A stretch of DNA of 64,000 nt from Companilactobacillus suantsaicola. Lineage in GTDB: Bacteria > Bacillota > Bacilli > Lactobacillales > Lactobacillaceae. A program made the translations under genes and the position numbers. Shown one piece after another: positions 53,971 to 63,175 of this stretch. Numbering within the stretch: position 1 is the first letter of the stretch; each line of letters starts with the position of its first letter. The notes beneath the pieces were generated by a model. That model searched no databases. It was given only the letters and a program-made list of their open reading frames with translations, and was not told where the DNA came from. The stretch covers positions 28,793 through 92,792 of the forward strand of contig NZ_RKLY01000008.1 in the NCBI RefSeq assembly GCF_004745525.1, in the 5' to 3' direction.

Positions 53971-54941
53971 GTTTAGTTGAAATCAAAAATTTAAAAGTTC
54001 ACTATCCTATTCGCTCAGGTTTCTGGAATCGCGTTACCGACTCCGTGAAAGCCGTTGACGGAATCAGTTTCAACATTGAAGCTGGTGAAACATACGGATT
54101 AGTTGGTGAATCTGGATCAGGTAAATCAACAACTGGCAAATCAGTCGTTGGCCTAGAAAAAGTTACAAGTGGTTCCATCATGTATCAAGGTAAGGACATC
54201 ACACAAAAGAGAAATCGCAAAGAACTCGATTATAACCACGATGTTCAAATGATTTTCCAAGATTCACTTTCCAGTTTAAACCCTAGAAAGAGAATCGAAG
54301 ATATCATCGCTGAACCATTAAGAAACTTCGAACACTTATCTAAAGATGAAGAAAAACTTAGAGTTTTACAACTACTAGACATTGTTGGTTTGGATGCCGA
54401 TGCACTTTACAAATATCCTCATCAATTCTCCGGTGGTCAAAGACAACGTATCGGTGTAGCACGTGCTGTTGCAACCAATCCTAAGTTGATCATCGCTGAC
54501 GAACCAGTATCTGCCTTGGACCTTTCCGTTCAAGCTCAAGTTTTGAACTTTATGAAGAAAATCCAACGTGAATTCGGAATCTCTTACTTGTTCATCTCTC
54601 ATGATTTAGGTGTTGTCAGACATATGTGTAACAACATCGCCATTATGAACCGTGGCCGTTTAGTTGAAATTGGAACTCGTGATGATATTTATAATCATCC
54701 TATCCACATTTATACAAAACGTTTACTAGCCGCTATTCCTGAAACAAACGTTAACGATCGTCTTCAACATCGTAAAGATCGTCTAGCCGTTGAAGAAATC
54801 TATCGTGAACAACAGGATAAGTACTATGACAAAGATGGCAAAGCTTTTCCTTTAGTACCAGTAAGTCCAACTCATTCAGTTGCTCTACCTCAAGATGTCG
54901 CTAACGAAATCATTAAACAGGAAGGAGAGGTGAAAGCATAA
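53967..54941 (+). CDS. oppF: Oligopeptide ABC transporter ATPase OppF
   Basis: 324 residues from the ATG at 53967 (GGGGAG upstream inside oppD; a frame from 53913 is only the overlap). Walker A GESGSGKST, Q-loop FQDSLSSLNPRKRI, signature FSGGQRQRIGVARA, Walker B LIIADEPVSALD, H-loop FISHDLG. Second ATPase of the heterodimeric engine. Its stop overlaps the oppB start (TAATG). Confidence 0.94.
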   Translation: MSLVEIKNLKVHYPIRSGFWNRVTDSVKAVDGISFNIEAGETYGLVGESGSGKSTTGKSVVGLEKVTSGSIMYQGKDITQKRNRKELDYNHDVQMIFQDSLSSLNPRKRIEDIIAEPLRNFEHLSKDEEKLRVLQLLDIVGLDADALYKYPHQFSGGQRQRIGVARAVATNPKLIIADEPVSALDLSVQAQVLNFMKKIQREFGISYLFISHDLGVVRHMCNNIAIMNRGRLVEIGTRDDIYNHPIHIYTKRLLAAIPETNVNDRLQHRKDRLAVEEIYREQQDKYYDKDGKAFPLVPVSPTHSVALPQDVANEIIKQEGEVKA

Positions 54942-55900
54942 TGTGGAAAACAGTTCTTCGTCGTGTTCTAATCATGATTCCTGAAGTTATTATTTTAAGT
55001 CTTTTAGTTTTCTTACTTGCTAAAGCAATGCCTGGTGATCCATTCACCGGTTCCATTAACCCAAAAGCCGATCCCGCACAACTCCATCATTTGATGGAAA
55101 TGAACGGTTTGTATGATCCTTGGTATCAACAATATTGGAATTGGGTCGTTCACTTGTTCCAAGGAAATCTTGGTAACAGTTACCAATACCAAGAACCAGT
55201 CACACGACTTATTGGTAGCCGTGCCATCAATACAGTTTGGTTAGCTTTACTTACAACATTCCTAACTTATTGTTTCGCTTTACCAATGGGTATGTTCGCC
55301 GCAAAACACGAAGGAAAATTACCTGATACAATCATCAGATTCTACACATACATCACTTACAGTATTCCTTTCTTCGTTGTTTTAGTTATCGGTATCTGGA
55401 TTTTCGGTTACGTTTTAGGTTGGTTCCCAACTACAGGTTCAGTTTCCGCAACTGCCGCTTCTGGACTTCCAACTTACGGTTCTCACTTGTACCACATCAT
55501 TTTACCTAGTGTCTTGGGTGCATTGTTTGGAACTGTCAACGTTGTTCAATATCTTCGTTCTGAAGTTATTGACGCCAAACGTTCTGATTACGTTAGAACT
55601 GCTCGTTCAAAGGGTGTTCCCGAAAAAGAAATTTACAAACATCATATTTTTAGAAATTCATTATTACCAATCGCCGCTTTTGCCGGCTATTCAATCACCG
55701 GTTTATTAAATGGTTCTATCTTTACTGAAACGGTCTTCTCTTATCCAGGTATGGGATTACTATTTATTAACTCTATCAACTACCGTGATTACACTGTTAT
55801 TACTGCTTTAGTTTTAATTTACGGAATTTTGAACCTTCTAGGTACCTTACTTTCAGATATCATCCTAAGTATCGTTGATCCTAGAATCAGAATTGAATAA
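54941..55900 (+). CDS. oppB: Oligopeptide ABC transporter permease OppB
   Basis: 319 residues, six helices. N-terminal RRVLIMIPEVIILSLLVFLLAKAMPGDPF is typical of OppB/DppB; the coupling-loop block YVRTARSKGVPEKEIYKHHIFRNSLLP near 217-243 contacts the ATPases. GGAGAGG precedes ATG. 14 bases separate it from oppC. Confidence 0.94.
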   Translation: MWKTVLRRVLIMIPEVIILSLLVFLLAKAMPGDPFTGSINPKADPAQLHHLMEMNGLYDPWYQQYWNWVVHLFQGNLGNSYQYQEPVTRLIGSRAINTVWLALLTTFLTYCFALPMGMFAAKHEGKLPDTIIRFYTYITYSIPFFVVLVIGIWIFGYVLGWFPTTGSVSATAASGLPTYGSHLYHIILPSVLGALFGTVNVVQYLRSEVIDAKRSDYVRTARSKGVPEKEIYKHHIFRNSLLPIAAFAGYSITGLLNGSIFTETVFSYPGMGLLFINSINYRDYTVITALVLIYGILNLLGTLLSDIILSIVDPRIRIE

Positions 55901-55914
55901 GGGGGCCGTCAATT

Positions 55915-56865
55915 ATGGAAGAGAATTTTAACAAACATTCAAATATTTCAGCGGCCGACTTAGACCGTTTGAACAAAGAAGCCAATGAAGAAGCTACTCC
56001 TTCATCAGCTAAAATCATTTGGAACGAATTTCGGGCTGACAAGCCTGCTTTAATCGCTTTAATTATCGTCGTTGGCTTTATCGCCTTCGTCATGATTGCA
56101 TCACTTTTTATCGATACTCCAAAAATGATGCAGACTAACTTGATGAACTACAATATCAGTCCCGGAACCAACGGTTACATACTTGGTGCCGATGCAGCTG
56201 GTAGATCAATTGCTCAACAAATCATCGTTGGTTCACGTAACTCTATCGGTATCGCCATTGGTTTGACAATTATTTCTTCAACTTTTGGTATCTGCTGGGG
56301 ATTAATTTCCGGTTATTACAGTGGCTACATCGATTGGGGTATGCAACGTGTGTATGACTTCATGATGATGCTACCAATGACTATGATGATCATCGTTTTA
56401 GTTACTATCATCAAAAACTACAACGCTATCTCATTGACATTGATCTTCTCTATCTTCTACTGGGAAGGTACTTCACGTTTGATTCGTTCACGTACCCTTT
56501 CTGAATCAGAAAAAGATTACGTCGCTGCATCTAAGACGTCTGGTACTAGTAGTTTAAAGATTATTTTCAAGGAAATCATGCCAAATATTTCATCATTGAT
56601 CATCGTTGATACAACTTTATCATTTGCTGAAAACATTGGTGTTGAAACAGGTCTTTCCTACTTGGGATTTGGTCTTCCAATCCAAACACCTTCACTTGGT
56701 ACTTTGATTGCTAACGCCAATGATCCTAACAACATCACCGAATACTGGTGGACATGGTTACCTGCAGCTGCTTTGATTATTACTCTTTGTTTATCAATCA
56801 GTTATATCGGACAAGTTCTACGTCGTTCAGCTGATGCTACACAACGTCAAGGTGCTGCTGATTAA
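55915..56865 (+). CDS. oppC: Oligopeptide ABC transporter permease OppC
   Basis: 316 residues with the OppC N-terminal cytosolic tail (about 1-50) and six helices. Typical blocks are YILGADAAGRSIAQQIIVGSRNSIGIAIG and the coupling loop DYVAASKTSGTSSLKIIFKEIMPN. A family 1 repeat starts 22 bases after the stop and separates this gene from oppA by 298 bases. Confidence 0.94.
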   Translation: MEENFNKHSNISAADLDRLNKEANEEATPSSAKIIWNEFRADKPALIALIIVVGFIAFVMIASLFIDTPKMMQTNLMNYNISPGTNGYILGADAAGRSIAQQIIVGSRNSIGIAIGLTIISSTFGICWGLISGYYSGYIDWGMQRVYDFMMMLPMTMMIIVLVTIIKNYNAISLTLIFSIFYWEGTSRLIRSRTLSESEKDYVAASKTSGTSSLKIIFKEIMPNISSLIIVDTTLSFAENIGVETGLSYLGFGLPIQTPSLGTLIANANDPNNITEYWWTWLPAAALIITLCLSISYIGQVLRRSADATQRQGAAD

Positions 56866-56887
56866 TAGTTTGAAATTGTTTTATTGA

Positions 56888-57049
56888 AATGAGCTGCACA
56901 GGGATAACCTCTTCAGCTCTCTAACGAAAACGAGCTGCGGACAACAATCTCTTCCGGTTTACAAAATATTGAATCTCGTCCACTTCGTGGCCAAGCTCCA
57001 GTATTCCGTAAATCCTCGGAGATTACCCGTTGTCCTCCGCTCTCTAACT
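56888..57049 (-). repeat. Family 1 structured element, copy 7, plus a collapsed copy
   Basis: Minus-strand copy at 56928-57049: TAGAGAGC left end, GAGC/GCTC helix (third compensated version), GGA/GCA loop, GGACAAC/GTTGTCC, AATCTC/GAGATT, GGTTTAC/GTAAATCC and a CCACTTCGTGG tip. At 56888-56926 a shorter copy keeps only GAGCTG/CAGCTC. Both end in TTAGAGAGC and lie between oppC and oppA. Confidence 0.75.
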
Positions 57050-57163
57050 TTAAGGGGATGGTGCCTACCAAATATTAAGCATAGTCTAGTCTTTTTGTCA
57101 TCACAATCACCGACTTAACCAATCGGAAAAAATATAGGGTTACTCATTTAAGGGGGAAACATA

Positions 57164-58993
57164 ATGGTTAAAACTAAGAATAAAGTTGTTCTTTCGGCCG
57201 CTGTAACATTCCTTGCAGCTGTCACACTTGCTGGTTGTTCCAGCAATAATAGTAGTAGTGATAATTCTTCATCTGGTTCCACTGCACAAATCAAATTAAA
57301 GACATCATTCAAGAATTCTGCTAAGACAGATAAGAATGCTACTAAAAACGGTACTTTGAAGTTAGCTGAAGTTGCTAACTCACCATTCCAAGGTATCTCT
57401 GATCCAATTCTTGCATCTAACGCTGCTGACTCCCACGTATTCTCACCTGGTGGTAGTAATAACTTGTTCAACGTTGACAAGAACTACAAGATCATCGATG
57501 GTGGTCTTGCTAATCAAAAACTTGATCGTAAAGCAAAGACTGCTACTATCACAATTCGTAGCAACGCTAAATGGTCAAATGGGGACCCTGTAACTGCAAA
57601 AGACGTTGAATACGCCTATGAAGTTCTTGGTAACAAGGAATCTACATCAAGTCAATACTCATCTGACTTTGAAAACATCAAAGGTATGGCTGAATACCAT
57701 GCCGGTACTTCTGACACAATTTCTGGTATCGAAATGCCAGATGGCGAAAAGGGTAAGAAAGTTGTTATCCATTTCGATCATATGTCACCAAGTATGAAGT
57801 TCTCTGGTAACTCATTCATTTGGGGAACTGTTGAACCTTACGAATACATCAAAGACGTTCCAATTTCAAAACTTGCATCTTCAGAACAAATCCGTAAGAA
57901 CCCTATCTTTACTGGTCCTTACAAGCTAGATAAGATTGTTACTGGTGAATCTACTAGTTGGGTTCCAAACAAGTTCTACTACGGTAAGAAAGCCCAAATC
58001 GGACATATTACTATCAATGTTGTTTCATCAAATAACATTGTTAAAGCTCTTCAATCTAAGAAGTATGACTCCGTAGTTCCTTCAGCTTCTGGTGAAGTTG
58101 GTGGTACAACATACAAGAAATTGAAGAACCTTAAAGGTTATACAAAAGTTGGTCAACCTGCTCTATCATACAGTTACTTTGCCTTTAACTTAGGTCATTA
58201 CGATACTAAGACTGGTAAGAACGTTGCCGATCCTAATAAGAAGATGGCTAATAAGAAATTACGTCAAGCTATGATGTATGCTCTAAATATTGACCAAATT
58301 GCTAAGAAGTTTGGTAATGGTGTTGCATGGCGTGGTAATACATTGATCCCACCTGTATTCCAAAAGTACTATGACAAGTCTGCTAAAGGTTACCCACTAA
58401 ACATCAAGAAAGCTAATAAGTTACTTGATGAAGCTGGATACAAGAAACGTAACGGTAGCAAGTGGCGTTCAGATCCAAAGGGTAAGAAACTTGTTATCTA
58501 CTTCGGTGGTATGAGTGGTAGTTCAATTCTTGAAGCTACATACCAAGATTACCTACAACAATGGCACAAAGTTGGTTTGAACGTTAAATTATACGGTGGC
58601 AAACCAATGGAAATGAATAGTTTCTATGATACATTGCAAAAACCATCTCAAAACAAGATTGACCTTTGGGATGCTGCATGGTCACTATCATCAGAACCTT
58701 CACAATCACAACTTTACGGTGAAACAGCTCCATTCAACATGGGTCACTTCGTAACTAAGAAGAATACTGAATTGATCAACAAGATGAACGATTCATCTGC
58801 TTGGAACGATGAGACACGTACTAAGACATTCAAAGAATGGCAAGCATATATGAACGATCAAGCTGCTGTCGTACCAGAAGAATTCAACTACGTATGGCAA
58901 CCAGTTAATAATCGTGTTAAAGGCTTCGACTTCAGTCCTGCCAATAACGAACTTTACAGTGATCTAACATTGACTTCTTCTAAATTGAAGTAG
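57164..58993 (+). CDS. oppA: Oligopeptide-binding lipoprotein OppA
   Basis: 609 residues, SBP_bac_5 family. Signal with lipobox LAGC (Cys25) followed by an Asn/Ser-rich linker (SSNNSSSDNSSSG). Conserved AKWSNGDPVTAKDVEYAYE near 145 and ANKKLRQAMMYALNIDQIA near 364 match the family. AAGGGGG lies 8 bases before ATG. Codon choice is strongly biased, as for an abundant protein. It is the last gene of oppDFBCA, but a repeat and a long leader (57050-57163) stand before it, which could allow separate expression. Confidence 0.94.
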   Translation: MVKTKNKVVLSAAVTFLAAVTLAGCSSNNSSSDNSSSGSTAQIKLKTSFKNSAKTDKNATKNGTLKLAEVANSPFQGISDPILASNAADSHVFSPGGSNNLFNVDKNYKIIDGGLANQKLDRKAKTATITIRSNAKWSNGDPVTAKDVEYAYEVLGNKESTSSQYSSDFENIKGMAEYHAGTSDTISGIEMPDGEKGKKVVIHFDHMSPSMKFSGNSFIWGTVEPYEYIKDVPISKLASSEQIRKNPIFTGPYKLDKIVTGESTSWVPNKFYYGKKAQIGHITINVVSSNNIVKALQSKKYDSVVPSASGEVGGTTYKKLKNLKGYTKVGQPALSYSYFAFNLGHYDTKTGKNVADPNKKMANKKLRQAMMYALNIDQIAKKFGNGVAWRGNTLIPPVFQKYYDKSAKGYPLNIKKANKLLDEAGYKKRNGSKWRSDPKGKKLVIYFGGMSGSSILEATYQDYLQQWHKVGLNVKLYGGKPMEMNSFYDTLQKPSQNKIDLWDAAWSLSSEPSQSQLYGETAPFNMGHFVTKKNTELINKMNDSSAWNDETRTKTFKEWQAYMNDQAAVVPEEFNYVWQPVNNRVKGFDFSPANNELYSDLTLTSSKLK

Positions 58994-59066
58994 TCAATGC
59001 AACTCAGTTGATTAGCTATTCTCCCACATTACACACATAATCAGTTAGTCAATTGAAGAATCCCGA

Positions 59067-59105
59067 CAAAAAGACCATCAAGGAAAATTCCTTGGTGGTC
59101 TTTTA
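59067..59105. terminator. Bidirectional terminator between oppA and flavodoxin
   Basis: AAAAGACCATCAAGGAA pairs with TTCCTTGGTGGTCTTTT, with flanking A and T tracts. Confidence 0.85.
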
Positions 59106-59109
59106 TTGT

Positions 59110-59568
59110 CTAATTATCATTTTTTCTGAGAAACTCTTGTAGCTGCTCATTGCTATCACGATATCGGAAGTTGTCGCTTACTTCACTTGTCGCAAAAACC
59201 TTTCTAACCCAAGGCAGTGACTCACTAGCAGTTGATCCCCCAGTGGTCGTAAACGGAATAATCTTCTTACCAGCAAAATCATATTTCTTAGCCAGTGAAT
59301 GGAAAATCATCGGCAATTGACCACTCCAAGTTGGATAACCTAGAAAAATCGTCTCGTACTGATCAAAATTAGTAATATTTGTCGATATTTCGGGTAAAAT
59401 ACCCTCTTCTAGCTCGTTCATTCCAATCTTCGAATAATTACTATACTCAGCTGGATAAGGCGTCTTAGGCTCAATTCTGACGATGTCAGCACCAGTAATT
59501 TTTTGAACCGCTAAAGCTGCTTTCTTAGTGTTATTAGACAGAGAAAAGTAAATAATTAATTTTGACAT
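59110..59568 (-). CDS. Flavodoxin-fold protein
   Basis: 152 residues. The FMN phosphate loop is FSLSNNTKKAA near 8-18 and the aromatic-binding loops are LGYPTWSGQLPM and TTTGGSTASESLP. The length is that of short-chain flavodoxins/NAD(P)H-linked flavoproteins found in lactobacilli. It likely carries electrons or acts in quinone or redox stress handling. Transcribed toward oppA and ending at a shared terminator; 78 bases downstream of the NAD(P)-binding gene. Confidence 0.9.
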   Translation of the reverse strand: MSKLIIYFSLSNNTKKAALAVQKITGADIVRIEPKTPYPAEYSNYSKIGMNELEEGILPEISTNITNFDQYETIFLGYPTWSGQLPMIFHSLAKKYDFAGKKIIPFTTTGGSTASESLPWVRKVFATSEVSDNFRYRDSNEQLQEFLRKNDN

Positions 59569-59646
59569 TTGATCACCTCAAAGTTATCTTAATACCTCAA
59601 GCTGACTTTATGGCAAGAAAAAATGTGACATTTCTGCCACACCAAA

Positions 59647-60243
59647 TTACTTACGACAAATTGCCAAATTTTTCTTAGAATCAAGGTGCTTATCGATCAC
59701 CAATTTTGCAACGCAATCCGCTACACTGTCAATCGAAACTGTATCACTAGTTAAAGCTCCATTGACCAAATCATAATTGATGTCTTGACCCTGATCGAAT
59801 TCAGCTGGACGAATGATCGTATAATTGAAATTGGAATTTTCAATCATATTGACTGCCGTCTGATAAGGTTGCAACAAAGCATCCTGGGTCAAGTTCCCAG
59901 AAGCCCCGTCAGTAACTGGAATCTCATTGTAAAGACCCATTGATGTGACGAAGATCAAGCGATTCATCTGTCTCTTCTTCATCGCATCAATAATTCTTTG
60001 AACCGACAAACCTAAATTACTATCCGCTGTGACCAAGACGACCTCATTGCCATCAAGTGCTTGATTCAATGGCTTATCATCTAAGACATCACCGTGAACT
60101 AAACGACCTCTATTACTATCGATCGATAACATATTAGTATTACGAGCCATCAAAGTTAAATAATCATCAGTATTCTGTAAAAGACGCTCTGTTACTCTTT
60201 GACCAACTACACTAGTTGCACCAATTATTAAAACATTTGCCAT
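59647..60243 (-). CDS. NAD(P)-binding atypical SDR (NmrA/SDR_a5-like)
   Basis: 198 residues. NVLIIGATSVVGQRVTERLL carries the Rossmann GxxxxxG motif; MARNTNML follows as the cofactor-discriminating loop, and VTSMGLYNEIP replaces the usual active-site Tyr motif. Such proteins are often redox sensors or reductases of unknown substrate. GGAGG lies 5-7 bases before ATG. Possibly co-transcribed with the flavodoxin. Confidence 0.87.
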   Translation of the reverse strand: MANVLIIGATSVVGQRVTERLLQNTDDYLTLMARNTNMLSIDSNRGRLVHGDVLDDKPLNQALDGNEVVLVTADSNLGLSVQRIIDAMKKRQMNRLIFVTSMGLYNEIPVTDGASGNLTQDALLQPYQTAVNMIENSNFNYTIIRPAEFDQGQDINYDLVNGALTSDTVSIDSVADCVAKLVIDKHLDSKKNLAICRK

Positions 60244-60422
60244 ATTGCTTACCTCCGATTTTTTTATTCCACCTCCATTCTAAATCTTTTTGTCAAAACT
60301 GGAAGTTCTGCCGTTTGTAAAGTTTCAAATAACTATGATTTAAAATCGCTTACATTCTTGAATTTTCAGTAATTATGTTATGCTTAATGTACACTTATAT
60401 TTATGAGGAGATATGAAAGAAA

Positions 60423-60992
60423 ATGGAAATTGATCAAGACCCTGCGTATCAGCAGATGATAAACGGAGAACTTTACCTAGAATCTAACCTTTTAGCTAAG
60501 TTGCGTGATGATATTAGAACTAAGTTAATGACTTACAACTTAATCACTGACAATGATGAGCGTAATGAAAAAATTCAACACTTGTTGAAAAAAGTTGGAA
60601 ACAGATTTTTCGTAGAGCCAACCTTCTATTTCAGTTACGGCGAAAATATTACGATTGGTGATCACTTTTATGCTAATCACGACGTAACACTTTGTGACGA
60701 GGGTCAAATCACCATCGGAAATAATGTCAAATTCGGTCCTAAAGTAGGTCTCTACACACCAAAACATCCAATGGACCCATCAGTTCGCCGAACAGAGGCT
60801 GAAAGAACTGCCCCTATTACGATTGGAAACGACGTTTGGGTCGGCGGCAGTGCCAGCATTTTGCCAGGCGTCACACTAGGTAATAACGTTATCGTCGGAG
60901 CAGGGTCAGTCGTTACCCATTCTTTCCCTGACAATGTAATCGTTGTTGGAAACCCCGCTAGAATTCTAAGAGAAAACAAACCATCAAAATAA
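60423..60992 (+). CDS. Sugar O-acetyltransferase (maltose/galactoside type)
   Basis: 189 residues of left-handed beta-helix type: N-terminal Mac domain (DPAYQQMINGELYLES..L), then hexapeptide repeats (ITIGDHFYANHDVTLCDEGQITIGNNVKFGPKVGLYT). The catalytic His is in YTPKHPMD. DVWVGGSASILPGVTLGNNVIVGAGSVVT closes the helix. It transfers acetyl from acetyl-CoA to sugars, perhaps for detoxification. GAGGAG lies 11 bases before ATG. Confidence 0.92.
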   Translation: MEIDQDPAYQQMINGELYLESNLLAKLRDDIRTKLMTYNLITDNDERNEKIQHLLKKVGNRFFVEPTFYFSYGENITIGDHFYANHDVTLCDEGQITIGNNVKFGPKVGLYTPKHPMDPSVRRTEAERTAPITIGNDVWVGGSASILPGVTLGNNVIVGAGSVVTHSFPDNVIVVGNPARILRENKPSK

Positions 60993-61001
60993 CCTTTTTT
61001 T

Positions 61002-61078
61002 AAAAAAAACAGCAGCTATTTTCTAAAATACATAATTTCGTGTCTTATGTCTTTGAAAATAGGTGCTGTTTTATTTTT
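61002..61078. terminator. Long bidirectional hairpin
   Basis: AAAACAGCAGCTATTTTC pairs with GAAAATAGGTGCTGTTTT (one mismatch) with an inner ACATAA/TTATGT stem; it serves convergent genes. Confidence 0.78.
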
Positions 61079-62127
61079 TAGTATACAATTGCTCTCATCT
61101 GCGGAACGACCGCTTCTTCTGAATAGAGTACTCGACAATTAATCCTCTTGAGTAGTGACTCAACCATCATTTTATTGTGTTCAACCGAATAAGACAGCCC
61201 GTCATTACAAGAAACTAACTCTCTTACATCACGATTTTCCAAAGCAAAATTGATCATATCTAAGTCATGCAACAGTCTTTCTTGATTGTCGGCTCGATGT
61301 AGATCATGCTTAATTTTTTCAGTTAAAGCCAAACTTTCAAAGTTTTTGTACTCGCTAACTTTTTCCAATAACTCCTGGTGATTAAGATTCAGAATTGAAG
61401 CGTGAATCACTCCATCCACATATTTTCGATTGCCCATATTTAAGTAAACATCCAACACTTCTGGTAAGCCGGTCAAAATAAAACTATAACCCTTCTTAGC
61501 ATGTAGCGAATTCAACGCCCTATCCAAATATTGATAGTAAATCGTCTGATCCTTTTGCTGTTCCTCAGCCTTAGCACGGTGCCCGTGGAAGTTAGGATTC
61601 TTACCCCCATAAGAACCCACATTCACGTTCGACTCAGCATCAAAATCTGGATAGTAATCCGCAAATCGAGCGTGAATTCCCTCTAATTCAACCTCTTTGA
61701 GACTATCAATATCAAAAACATTGATTCTATCACGACTAATGTTCACTAAATAATCCGGTTTGGTTAAATTTTCCTCCGGCAACAGCAAATCCTGTACTAA
61801 AAACGTCGTGCCCACATGTGCTTTAGGCATAACCTTATGTTGCAACTCACAAACTTCCATCTGCTCATTGTTAGCAAAAATTAAAAGTGAATTCTTAGCC
61901 GTACTGAATAATTGGCGATCCAACAGCAAACAATTCAGATTCTTGGCTGCCATATCCCAAAAACGTCTCGAATAGTTTAATTCTAAATCCTTCAAAACAT
62001 CTTTCAATAAGTTTTTATAATTCAAAATATTTTCTTCGATTTGTGGAGTTTCCGGTTTAACTGGCAAAATAATACTGATCTTAGGCTCGGTCTTTGAAGA
62101 GAGTAATTTGTCATCTTTAATACGCAT
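61078..62127 (-). CDS. baeRF-type (bacterial release-factor-like) protein
   Basis: 349 residues. The middle and C-terminal parts (NFHGHRAKAEEQQKDQTIYYQYLDRALNSLHAKKGYSFILTGLPEVLDVYLNMGNRKYVDGVI) match bacterial homologs of archaeo-eukaryotic peptide release factor domains, proteins thought to act on stalled or stored ribosomes. The DYYPDFDAESNVNVGSYGGKNPNFHGH stretch sits where release factors have their loop; no GGQ tripeptide is seen. GAGGTGG lies 6 bases before ATG. Stands alone with its own terminator. The role is inferred. Confidence 0.72.
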   Translation of the reverse strand: MRIKDDKLLSSKTEPKISIILPVKPETPQIEENILNYKNLLKDVLKDLELNYSRRFWDMAAKNLNCLLLDRQLFSTAKNSLLIFANNEQMEVCELQHKVMPKAHVGTTFLVQDLLLPEENLTKPDYLVNISRDRINVFDIDSLKEVELEGIHARFADYYPDFDAESNVNVGSYGGKNPNFHGHRAKAEEQQKDQTIYYQYLDRALNSLHAKKGYSFILTGLPEVLDVYLNMGNRKYVDGVIHASILNLNHQELLEKVSEYKNFESLALTEKIKHDLHRADNQERLLHDLDMINFALENRDVRELVSCNDGLSYSVEHNKMMVESLLKRINCRVLYSEEAVVPQMRAIVY

Positions 62128-62216
62128 AAGTCCACCTCATCATCTAAAAACTTATAATTATTATTAGTATTTTTTTATACTATCATGATGAAGGTTTTCT
62201 TGTCTATTTAGAACCT

Positions 62217-62266
62217 AAAAAAAACAGCTATTTCTTATACGAATGTAAGAGAATAGCTGCCTTTAT
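62217..62266 (-). terminator. Terminator of the aldo/keto reductase gene
   Basis: On the minus strand GCAGCTATTCTCTTACATTC pairs with GTATAAGAAATAGCTG and continues into eight T. Confidence 0.8.
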
Positions 62267-63112
62267 TTATCCTTGAGTAGAATTGTGTGAATGTGATGGT
62301 GCGGTATCCGGCATCTTATTCAGTACCGACATATCCTCGTCACTAATTTCAAAGTCCAATTTGGCATTGTCTTCAATATGAGCCTTATGGACGGCCTTTG
62401 GTAATGGTAAAACACCGTTTTGAACAACAAATTGAATTGCCAATTGAGCGACACTAACACCGTACTTTTCAGCAATCTTCAAAACATCTTGATTGTGGAT
62501 CAAGCCACCTGTAGCTAGTGGTGAGTACGCTTCAACTAAAATATCATGTTCCTTAGCAAAAGTTGTGATCTTAGGTTCCGTAAAACCGATATAGTATTGA
62601 ATTTGATCAACCATTGGTTTGATGGTGGAAGTCTTTAAAACATTTTCCAAATCGTGAACATTAAAGTTTGAAACTCCAATCGCCTTCACACGACCGGAAT
62701 TGTAAATTTCTTCCATCGCCCGCCAAACATCTTGGTTTTCCTTATCATAATTGGCACCAATTTCACTCCAAGGCCATGGAGCGTGCACTAAATATAGATC
62801 CAAATAATCTAAGTCCAAATTCTTCATAGTCGTCTCAAAGTCTTTTAGAGCATCGTCATAATTCTTCGTCTGAGCTGGCAACTTTGAAGTAACGAATAGA
62901 TTCTCACGTTTGACACCTGAATCCTTGATACCTTGACCAACTTCCTTTTCATTTTGATAAACCAAAGCTGTATCAATATGACGATATCCTGTCTCAATTG
63001 CGTCACGCACAGCTTGTCTAGCATCACTTGCAGGAATTTGCCAAGTCCCAAAAGCTACCTTAGGAATTTTAACACCATTATAAATTTCAAATGTATCTGT
63101 TAACTTTGTCAT
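62267..63112 (-). CDS. Aldo/keto reductase (2,5-diketogluconate reductase type)
   Basis: 281 residues, TIM barrel. Catalytic Asp/Tyr are in GYRHIDTALVYQNE (Asp47, Tyr52 region), Lys in FVTSKLP, and His in LYLVHAPWPW; the NADPH site is PLPKAVHKAHIEDN near the end. MTKLTDTFEIYNGVKIPKVAFGTWQIP is a typical start. AAGGAG lies 8 bases before ATG. Substrate unknown; aldehydes and 2-oxo sugars are usual. Confidence 0.94.
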   Translation of the reverse strand: MTKLTDTFEIYNGVKIPKVAFGTWQIPASDARQAVRDAIETGYRHIDTALVYQNEKEVGQGIKDSGVKRENLFVTSKLPAQTKNYDDALKDFETTMKNLDLDYLDLYLVHAPWPWSEIGANYDKENQDVWRAMEEIYNSGRVKAIGVSNFNVHDLENVLKTSTIKPMVDQIQYYIGFTEPKITTFAKEHDILVEAYSPLATGGLIHNQDVLKIAEKYGVSVAQLAIQFVVQNGVLPLPKAVHKAHIEDNAKLDFEISDEDMSVLNKMPDTAPSHSHNSTQG

Positions 63113-63175
63113 CGAAAAACTCCTTCCATATTATAAATTTATAATACTACCTAAAGTTAGCTTTAGAGCAAACAT

